A DNA stretch of 6,757 nt, from assembly GCA_028691405.1 (NCBI GenBank), contig JAQUZI010000025.1:1-6757 (forward strand). Reading direction: 5' to 3'. The notes under the pieces are model-generated. The model worked only from the letters and a program-made list of their open reading frames with translations. It was not told where the DNA came from and ran no database searches. The position numbers were made by a program, and so were the translations under genes. Of this stretch, positions 1 to 6,654 are shown in pieces. How positions within the stretch are numbered: the first letter of the stretch is position 1; each line of letters opens with the position of its first letter. The stretch comes from Minisyncoccota bacterium. Its GTDB lineage: Bacteria > Patescibacteriota > Minisyncoccia > UBA6257 > JAKLIH01.

Positions 1-191
1 TAGAGGTTGTTATGTTAGGGGGTTTATTAGGTTTAGTTTGTTATGGAGTTTATGATCTTACAAATTTAGCAACTTTAAAAAATTGAACTTTAACTGTTAC
101 AATTGTTGATATGATATGAGGTCTAGTAGTTGGTTCTTTGGTAAGTTTATTTACATATTTAATTGTTGTTAACTTTTTAAAAATTAAGTAA
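1..191 (+). CDS. C-terminal part of a DUF2177-type integral membrane protein (left-truncated)
   Basis: The window opens inside this gene; the reading frame begins at base 3 and ends at UAA 189-191, leaving 62 codons. The fragment contains G-L-V-x-Y-G-V-Y-D-L-T-N-L-A-T-L, then K-N-W, then V-D-M-I-W-G, then a long hydrophobic stretch. This order matches my recollection of the DUF2177 family of small predicted membrane proteins, where Y-D-L-T-N-L-A-T-L-x-x-W and D-x-x-W-G are conserved. Both tryptophans are encoded by UGA (84-86 and 117-119), so the standard code would break the gene twice. About two transmembrane segments remain (roughly codons 4-15 and 36-60). No biochemical function is established for the family that I know of. 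The gene stops two bases before the next start, which suggests co-transcription. The N-terminal half lies outside the window. Confidence 0.8.
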
Positions 192-193
192 TT

Positions 194-1051
194 ATGGAGA
201 AATTTAATAAAAAATTTACTGATTTTGTGAGAAAAACCTTTTTAGATTTAAGAGAAGAGAAAGAAGAAAAAGATGATTCTTTTAAAAAAACAGTTTCTGA
301 TCTTACACAAAGGTGAAATAAGCAAAAAAGGAACCTGGATATAAAAAATGAATTAATATGAGAATCTGTACCAGCATTTGAATCATTAATAAAAAACCTA
401 TATTCTGAAATTAAAGAACATAAATATGATGTTATTATTGGAGAAGATACTTCAGGAAGAATTCCAGCATTAGTTATAGGTGGATTGATGAAATTAGTTT
501 ATAGAGAAGATAATGTAAAAGAACCTAATTTATTGTTTTTGGCTGGGTATAAAAATGAGCCAAAAACTGAGATACTAGGGTTTCAAAGCAGAAAATGATT
601 TAATAAATTAAAGAGATATATTAATGAATTGAAAAAGATTAATATTATAAAAGACGATTCTAATGTATTGTTGGTTACAGAATATATGGCAAGTGGAGAT
701 ACAGTTGAAAGCATTGCTTCGTTTTTTCTACAAAATGATATTAATATTTCAGTTGCTTCTTTAGAATCTTTTCATTCGGCTGAGTCATTAAATAGGCAAG
801 GAAAAAATTTTGACATGCATATTGGTAAAATTACATCAGATTTCAATCCTACATTGTGATGTGGAAGTGATTATTATAATAAAGATTTTAAAATGTTTGA
901 AAAGGATTTTAAAAATTCTGGTATTTTTGTAAAAAAACCTAACAATAGAATACTAAAAGCTAATTTTGAAAATATTAAAAGCATAAGAAATGATATTAAG
1001 GTATTAGTAAAATATCTATTTGATTATTATAAAAGTATTAATAAAGAATAA
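194..1051 (+). CDS. Divergent phosphoribosyltransferase-like protein, function unknown
   Basis: This is a 285-residue soluble protein read through four UGA codons (Trp 41, 56, 135, 222). No exact family is recognised. The core looks like a type I phosphoribosyltransferase (PRTase) fold. One element is a strand-loop V-I-I-G-E-D-T-S-G-R at about residues 80-89, where PRTases have their first PRPP loop. The other is V-L-L-V-T-E-Y-M-A-S-G-D-T at about 158-170, aligning with the PRPP-binding signature (V-V-D-D-V-x-x-T-G-G-T). The usual first acidic residue is Thr162; Glu163 keeps the second, and T-G-G-T has become S-G-D-T. The N-terminal 60 residues are highly charged and probably helical, and a lysine-rich tail of about 60 residues follows the core. 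It could be a weak or altered transferase, or a ligand-binding regulator that has lost catalysis. ATG 194 was chosen because it sits two bases after the upstream UAA; the first recognisable motif is far downstream. rnhB begins 4 bases after its stop. Confidence 0.65.
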
Positions 1052-1055
1052 TTTT

Positions 1056-1682
1056 ATGAATTTAGATTTTGAAAAAAGATTATGAAATAAAGGCTATGAA
1101 TATGTTTTTGGGTTAGATGAAGTCGGTAGAGGGCCACTGGCTGGACCAGTAGTTACTTGTTGTGTATTTGTAAAACCAAATATTGATATTTCAGATGATT
1201 TTTTAAATAAAGTAAAAGATTCTAAAAAAATAAGTCATAAAAAAAGAGAATTAATACTGGAAGAATTAAAAACAATACCGGGGATAGAATACGCTATATG
1301 CAAAATTGAACCAGAAGAGATTGATAAAATAAATATTTTAAAAGCAACATTAAAAAGTTTTAAAAATTCAACTTTGTTATTAGAAAAAAAGATAAATCAT
1401 AAACCAAATATATTATTAATCGATGGGAATAAGACTATTCCGGATTTTGAATATATGCAAGAAAGTATAATTCAAGGCGATTCAAAGGTTTTTTCTATTG
1501 CACTTGCTTCAATTATTGCTAAAGAATACCGGGATAAAATAATGATTAAATACGCTGATAAATATCCAAATTATTTATTTGAAAATAATAAGGGATATGG
1601 GACAAAAGATCATATATGTTCAATAAAGAAATTTGGGATATGTGAAATACACAGAAAGACATTTATTAAGAATTTTAAATAA
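1056..1682 (+). CDS. rnhB: Ribonuclease HII
   Basis: This 208-residue protein is the usual size for RNase HII, a cytoplasmic metal-dependent endonuclease that nicks 5' of ribonucleotides embedded in DNA and cuts the RNA strand of RNA:DNA hybrids. The catalytic D-E-V-G-R-G-P-L-A-G-P-V-V motif is at residues 21-33 (Asp21, Glu22). L-I-D-G-N supplies Asp123, the Q-G-D segment has Asp142, and A-S-I-I-A-K with the following R-D supplies Lys156 and Asp160. G-Y-G-T-x-x-H and a terminal H-R-K-T-F are also family features. The active site therefore looks complete. One UGA (1083-1085) encodes Trp10 in the opening L-W-N-K-G-Y, a place where homologues often carry Trp. ATG 1056 lies 4 bases after the previous stop and gives the normal short leader before G-L-D-E. 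No Shine-Dalgarno sequence is visible. It is the third gene of the left-hand operon; miaA starts 4 bases after its UAA. Confidence 0.95.
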
Positions 1683-1686
1683 AGAT

Positions 1687-2592
1687 ATGAAGAAATTATT
1701 AGTAGTAGTTGGGGTAACCAGTGCTGGTAAATCAGATATTGCGATTAAACTGGCTAAAAAATATAATGGGGAGATAATATCGGCTGATAGCCGACAAGTT
1801 TACTGTAATTTAGATTTAGGGACAGGTAAAGTAGAAAAAGACAAGAATTGTAATGATGGTTTTTTATCTGAAGGAGTTGTTCATTATGGGCTTGATATTG
1901 TTGATGTCAAAAAACAATATAGTGTTTCTGAATTTAAAAATTATTGTAATAAAAAAATTAAAGAAATTTGAAAGAAAAATAAATTACCAATTATTTGTGG
2001 TGGTTCGCCTTTATATGTTATTAGTGTTTTAGAAGGATGAGAATTTCCTAAAACAAAACCAAATTTAAAATTAAGAGAAGAATTAGAAGAAAAAACAACA
2101 GAAGAATTATATTCTATGTTGTTAAGTCTTGATAAAGCTAGATCAAAAACTATAGATGGTAAAAATAGAAGAAGGTTAGTTAGGGCTTTAGAAATTGTAT
2201 TACAAGATAATAAAATACAAGAGATAGTTAAAAAACCAATTAAAGCAGATGTGTTAATTTTAGGAATTAAAAGAGACAGAGAAGAAGCAAAAGATTTAAT
2301 TTGAAAAAGATTAAATAAAAGAATTAAGATGGGAATGATAGAAGAAGTTAAAAATTTAAAAGAAAATGGAATTTCTTCTAAAAGATTAGATGATTTAGGA
2401 TTAGAATACAGATATATTAATATGTATTTGGATAAAAAAATTTCTTTGAAAGAAATGAAAGAAAAATTATATACAAAAATATGTCAATTTGCTAAAAGAC
2501 AAATGACTTGATTTAAAAAATTTGAAAATATTATTTGAATTGAAAACAATTTTAAAAATATTAGCTTAAAAGTTGAAAATTGATTAAAATAA
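1687..2592 (+). CDS. miaA: tRNA dimethylallyltransferase
   Basis: MiaA transfers a dimethylallyl group to N6 of A37 in tRNAs reading codons that begin with U. The protein has 301 residues, normal for the family. A P-loop G-V-T-S-A-G-K-S is at residues 9-16, I-S-A-D-S-R-Q-V-Y at 31-39 (Asp34 the probable catalytic acid), G-G-S-P-L-Y at 105-110 (usually G-G-T-G-L/F-Y), N-R-R-R-L-V-R-A-L-E-I mid-protein, and A-K-R-Q-M-T-W ending at Trp275. The proline usual at P-loop position 2 is Val10. Six tryptophans are all UGA (1969, 2038, 2302, 2509, 2536, 2581); Trp275 is the family-invariant one and is strong evidence for the code. An in-frame ATG at 1633 lies inside rnhB and would add an 18-residue leader. 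ATG 1687, 4 bases after the rnhB stop, puts the P-loop where homologues have it. This is the last gene of the left operon. Confidence 0.96.
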
Positions 2593-2595
2593 TAG

Positions 2596-2624
2596 TTGAC
2601 AATTTTAATCAAAATTAGTATATA
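2596..2624 (+). promoter_or_regulatory. Candidate sigma70-type promoter P1 for dnaE
   Basis: A perfect -35 box TTGACA (2596-2601) is followed by a 17-base spacer and TATATA (2619-2624), five of six matches to TATAAT. It starts 4 bases after the miaA stop. Transcription would begin near 2631, giving a leader of about 60 bases before dnaE. In such AT-rich DNA a -10 match alone is weak, but the exact -35 at ideal spacing in an intergenic gap makes this a good candidate. Confidence 0.6.
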
Positions 2625-2650
2625 TATCAAAACTTGCTTTTTTTTGATAT
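2624..2650 (+). other. AT-rich inverted repeat (possible weak terminator or leader hairpin)
   Basis: ATATCAAAA (2624-2632) pairs perfectly with TTTTGATAT (2642-2650) around a 9-base loop. The 9-bp stem has only one G-C pair, and the downstream run TTTCCTT is a poor U-tract, so as a miaA terminator it would be weak. It overlaps the -10 box of P1 and lies across the -35 of P2, so it could instead be an operator or chance. Only the symmetry is directly seen. Confidence 0.3.
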
Positions 2651-2662
2651 TTTCCTTATACT
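2634..2662 (+). promoter_or_regulatory. Candidate promoter P2 for dnaE
   Basis: TTGCTT (2634-2639), a 17-base spacer and TATACT (2657-2662) form a second sigma70-like pair. Transcription would start near 2669, leaving about 24 untranslated bases before the dnaE ATG. The -35 is a half match (TTG only), while the -10 matches five of six. It is weaker than P1 in the -35 and the two may work in tandem. Confidence 0.4.
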
Positions 2663-2692
2663 TGAATTAGAAAAACTTTTAAGAAAATAGCC

Positions 2693-5600
2693 ATGGATTT
2701 TGTTCACTTACATGTTCATACTCACTTTAGCTTGTTAGATGGGTTATCTAAAATTGATGACCTTATTTTACGTGTTAAAGAATTAGGAATGACTTCAGTT
2801 GCTATTACTGATCATGGAAATATGTATGGTGCAGTTGAATTTTATGAAAAATGCAAGAAAGCAGATATAAAACCAATTATTGGTTGTGAATTATATGTAG
2901 CACCAAGAAGAAGAGATCAGAAAGAAGGGAAAACTGATGCTAAAAATTACCATTTAATTGCTTTATGTAAGAATGCAATAGGATACAAGAATTTATGTAA
3001 ATTAGTTAGTATTGCTAGTTTAGAGGGTTTTTATTACAAACCAAGAATTGATAAAGAAATTTTAAATCAATACAAAGAAGGAATTGTATTTTTGTCAGGC
3101 TGTATGAAAGGTGAGATTGCTCAAGCAATTGTAAATAAAGGAATGGATTTAGCCGAAGAGAAAGTAAAAGAATATGTTGATATTTTAGGTACAGATGATT
3201 TTTATTTAGAATTACAACATCATCCTAATTCAAAATCACAATTAAAAGTAAATGAATGTTTAAGAGAATTAGGTAAAAAATATGGATTAAAAACTGTTTT
3301 AACTTGTGACTCTCATTATTTGAGATTAGAAGATAAAGATATTCATGAAGTTTTGCTTGCAGTTCAATCAGGAGCAACAATGAATGATAGTAATAGAATG
3401 TCTTTAGCTGATTTTGATTTATCTTTAAAAGATCCAAAAGAATTATATGAATTTTATAAAGATGAACCAGAGATATTAAAACAAACAGTTGAAATTGCAG
3501 ATAAATGTAATTTTGATTTTGATTTTGATTCATTAAATTATCCTAGTGCTAAATTTGAAGGAGTAGCAGACAATGAAAAATATTTAAGAGATATAATTTA
3601 TAAGAAATTACCTGAATTTTATGATGAAAAAGATCAAAATGTTATTGATAGACTTGAACATGAGTTAAAAATTATTAAAAAGACAGGATATATAGACTAT
3701 ATCTTAATTGTTTGAGATATTGTTAATTTTTGTATTGAGAATAAAATACCAGCTAATGCTAGAGGTTCAGCTGCGGGTAGTATTATTTGTTATTTATTAG
3801 GCATATCAAATGTTGATCCAATTAAATTTGATTTGTATTTTGAAAGATTTTTAAATCCAGAACGTGTTTCACCACCAGATATAGACTTAGATGTAGCAGA
3901 TAAAGATAGAGGGAGAGTTATTGAATATATATCATCTCATTTTGGTGAGAAAAATGTTGCTCAGGTTGCTACTTTTGGTATTATGAAAGCAAGATTAGCT
4001 GTACGTGATGTAACAAGAGCTTTAGGCTTGCCATATAGTTTGGGTGACCAGATTGCTAAATCAATTCCAATGAATATGAAAATTCAAGAAGCATTGGATT
4101 CAATTCCAGAATTTAAAGAGCTATATATGTCTAGTTTGGATGTGAAGCAAATTATTGATGTGTCGATGAAATTGGAAGGAGTAGCACGTCATTTATCTAC
4201 GCATGCGGCTGGTATTGTTGTTGCGCCAACAGAATTAACTAATTATTTACCAGTTCAATTTTCAAGCCGTAAAGAAGGCGAAGTTGTAGCTCAATACTCT
4301 AAAGATTATGTTGAGAAATTAGGGTTGTTGAAGATTGATATTTTAGGCTTAGCTAATTTAAATATTATTAAACAAAGCCTAAGAATTATTAAAAAACTCT
4401 ATAACAAAGATATTGATATTAATAAAATAGATGTGGATGATCCAAATCCATACAAGGTTTTAAGGAATGGAGATACGGTTGGTATATTTCAATTAGAGTC
4501 TGATGGAATGAAGAAATTATTAAAAGAATTGAAAGTAAGTAATATTGAAGAGGTATCAGCTATTATTGCATTATATCGTCCTGGACCAATGCAGTTTATT
4601 CCGCTATATATTAGTAATAAATTAGGCTTATCTAAAATACAATACATTGATGATAGATTGGCTTCGGTTGTCGGTACAACTTATGGGGTTATGATTTATC
4701 AAGAGCAATTAATGAAATTAGCTAATACATTAGCTGGGTTTACATTGGGCCAAGCTGATATTTTACGTAAAGCAGTTGGTAAGAAAATACATAAATTATT
4801 AATGGACCAGAAGAAGAAATTAATTGATGGTTTAGTTGAACACAAATGAGAGAAAAGAAAAGCAGAAGAATTATGATCTTGGGTTGAGCCTTTCGCAAGT
4901 TATGGTTTTAATAAATCACATACAGCGGCTTATGCTCGAGTTGCTTTTCAAACAGCTTGACTTAAAACATACTATCCAACCATATTTTTAGCTTCATTAA
5001 TGACTTCTAATATGGGTGATTTTGAAAAGATATATAAAGAAATTAAAGAATGCAAGAAATTAGGGATTGAGGTTTTACCACCAAGTGTTAATTATTCTTT
5101 TGCTGATTTTGGTGTTGATAAAGATAACACTAAGGTTATATTCTACGGATTAGCAGGAATTAAGAATTTGGGTGAAGCAGTAGCAAATGCAATTGAAGAA
5201 GAAAGAAAGGAAAATGGTAAATTCAAAGATTTAGAAGATTTTCTAAATCGCGTGCCTTCAATTGTAATGAATAAAAAATCTTTAGAGAATTTAATTAAAG
5301 CCGGAGCAATGGATTGCTTTGGTGAGCGAACAAAATTATTAAAAATATTACCGGAGATATTATCTTATCATCAAAGAAAGGAATCTGAAAAAAATACCAA
5401 ACAAGTAAGTTTGTTTGGTGGAAGTGATAACTCAAATAAAAGCATAATGAGTGAAAAGATATTTAAAGACTTAGATCAGAAAGATGAAAGTATTACTAGT
5501 TTAGAAGTATTGAGTTGGGAAAAGGAATTATTGGGGGTATATATATCTGATCATCCTTTAAATAAAATAAAAGAAAAAGGAGGGAAAGATGTTTATGAAA

Positions 5601-5893
5601 TTTCTTTGTTAAGTAACAGAATGTTAGGTCAGAAAATTAAAGTTTTTGGTATGGTATCAAGAATTAAAAAAGTATTGACTAAGAAGGGAGATCAAATGAT
5701 GTTTTTGTCATTGAGCGATAGTCAAAAGAATTTAGATGCGGTTATATTCCCAAGAACTTTAGAAAATATTTCTAAAAAAAGTAATTGTCAATTATGTGAA
5801 AATAAAATAGTGGTAGCGGAAGGCAAAGTAGATATAAGAAATGACAACTTGCAATTAATTTGTGATAATTTTTATGAGATAAAGGAAGGGTAA
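2693..5893 (+). CDS. dnaE: DNA polymerase III alpha subunit (DnaE-type replicative polymerase)
   Basis: This 1066-residue C-family polymerase is the catalytic subunit of the replisome. A PHP domain fills about residues 3-270, with H-L-H-V-H-T (His5, His7), L-L-D-G (Asp16), T-D-H-G-N (Asp40, His41), G-C-E (Glu66), Y-H-L (His87), S-G-C (Cys137) and C-D-S-H (Asp206, His208). The metal-ligand set looks complete, unlike E. coli, so PHP proofreading is possible but inferred. The palm carries R-G-S-A-A-G-S (357-363), P-D-I-D-L-D (Asp396, Asp398) and K-I-D-I-L-G-L (Asp549). L-Y-R-P-G-P-M and Y-G-F-N-K-S-H-T-A-A-Y follow, then an HhH region (about 790-890), a Q-V-S-L-F peptide (904-908) resembling the beta-clamp motif, and an OB fold (about 979-1060). 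It ends there, without an E. coli-like C-terminal tau-binding extension. UGA encodes Trp341, 719, 728 and 756; UGG encodes Trp730 and 942. ATG 2693 starts directly at the PHP motif. No Shine-Dalgarno sequence is seen. Confidence 0.97.
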
Positions 5894-5907
5894 TTACTAA
5901 TTAGTAA
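5894..5907. promoter_or_regulatory. Perfect 14-bp palindrome directly after the dnaE stop (possible operator)
   Basis: TTACTAATTAGTAA is its own reverse complement and begins at the base after the dnaE UAA. It sits just upstream of a TATATAAA stretch (5911-5918) that could be a -10 region for the next gene, so its position suits a dimeric repressor site. In DNA this AT-rich, roughly one 14-bp perfect palindrome is expected by chance in a window this size, so significance rests on position only. Confidence 0.3.
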
Positions 5908-5910
5908 GGG

Positions 5911-5918
5911 TATATAAA
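5911..5918 (+). promoter_or_regulatory. Possible -10 region upstream of the OPRT-like gene
   Basis: TATATAAA contains two overlapping -10-like hexamers (5911-5916 and 5913-5918). Transcription would begin near 5923-5925, about 26 bases before ATG 5951. No recognisable -35 lies 16-18 bases upstream (that place holds the dnaE stop and the palindrome), so a weak or activator-dependent promoter, or simple read-through from dnaE, are equally likely. Confidence 0.25.
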
Positions 5919-5950
5919 AGATAAAAATTAAATAAATTTAAAAAGCAAAG

Positions 5951-6571
5951 ATGGGAGATAATTTAAAATTATTAATAATAGAGCTTGTAAAAAATGGAAT
6001 TATTTTGATAAATGACGATGGTTTAAAAGAGCATAATCCTAGATCTAATTCACCAATACTGCCTTTATATTTTAATATTAGAGAGGTTAGATCCTGAGTT
6101 GATACTCATAAAAAATTGATAGAAGAATACGCGAAAATTATAGATCCAACAGATTTTGATTTAGTCGCTGATGTTCCTTTAGGTTCTAGCACTATAGCCT
6201 GAGATTTAGCTAAAAAATTTAATAAGCCAATGATAACTCCTCGTGTAAATTTTAAAAATTACGGGAAGGATAAAAATATAATAGGCAGATATGAGTTAAA
6301 TCAAAGAGTTTTAGTCGTGGATGATGTTATTGTTAACGGGACAAAAAAACAAATAGCAATAAATACGCTTGAGCAATCTGGTTTAAAAATAGTTCAAATA
6401 GTTGCTTTTTTAGATTGACAGAGAGGCGGTAAAGAAAGATTAGAAAATAAAGGATACAAAACAAAAACTGTAGTAAATGCAATAGATGTTTTGGAATATT
6501 TAGAAAAAGAAGGTATTGTTAATAATGATTTTGTAAATCAAATTATTTCTAAATTAACAATAAAAAATTAA
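5951..6571 (+). CDS. Orotate phosphoribosyltransferase-like protein
   Basis: The 206-residue product resembles orotate phosphoribosyltransferase (OPRT), which joins orotate to PRPP to make OMP in pyrimidine synthesis. A weakly conserved N-terminal N-S-P-I-L-P-L-Y-F-N-I-R corresponds to the S-P-x-Y-x-D-x-R segment. A-D-V-P-L-G-S-S lies at the PPi-loop position, P-R-V-N-F-K-N-Y-G at the catalytic-loop lysine region, and V-L-V-V-D-D-V-I-V-N-G-T-K-K (Asp124, Asp125) is the PRPP-binding signature. F-L-D-W-Q-R-G-G matches the usual L-D-R-E-Q-G-G, followed by K-G-Y and a C-terminal helix pair. Three UGA codons give Trp49, 84 and 156; Trp156 stands where most OPRTs have Arg. The loop VNGT differs from the common T-G/A-G-T. 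No other pyrimidine gene is nearby, so orotate as the true substrate is inferred and pyrE is not assigned. ATG 5951, 57 bases after dnaE, follows AAGCAAAG, at best a very weak ribosome-binding site. Confidence 0.75.
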
Positions 6572-6625
6572 TTGAAATTTATAAATAAAGATTAAAATTT
6601 AGATATTTATTTTATTATTGTTTTG

Positions 6626-6634
6626 TGATACAAT
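6626..6634 (+). promoter_or_regulatory. Extended -10 promoter for the GGQ-protein gene
   Basis: TG-A-TACAAT (6626-6634) is an extended -10 element with five of six matches in the hexamer. The -35 place (6606-6611, TTTATT) is poor, which extended -10 promoters tolerate. Transcription would start near 6641, only about 14 bases before ATG 6655, so the mRNA would have a very short leader without a Shine-Dalgarno sequence. The rest of the 6572-6654 gap is AT-rich with no clear terminator. Confidence 0.5.
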
Positions 6635-6654
6635 ATATTTAATAAAATGTTAAT

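Noticed and set aside
1633..1686. Earlier in-frame ATG for miaA at 1633
   Set aside because: It lies within the coding end of rnhB and would add 18 residues before the P-loop that the family does not have; ATG 1687, 4 bases after the rnhB stop, fits better.
3225..3533. 102-codon open frame on the minus strand inside dnaE
   Set aside because: It is a Leu/Ile/Asn/Gln-rich antisense shadow of the well-supported dnaE reading frame, with no recognisable motif and no promoter or ribosome site.
194..6571. Frameshifted or decayed pseudogenes (many in-frame UGA interruptions)
   Set aside because: All interruptions are UGA, none are UAA or UAG, and the frames never shift; motifs on both sides of each UGA are intact, so this is recoding and not decay.
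194..6571. UGA = glycine (Gracilibacteria/Absconditabacteria code)
   Set aside because: UGA lies at conserved Trp columns in MiaA, DnaE and DUF2177, and not at conserved Gly columns; glycines in motifs use GGN.
6581..6614. Possible terminator after the OPRT-like gene (AAATAAA / TTTATTT)
   Set aside because: The repeat pairs only A and T, is 7 bp long with a 16-base loop and has no distinct U-run; easily expected by chance in this AT-rich gap.
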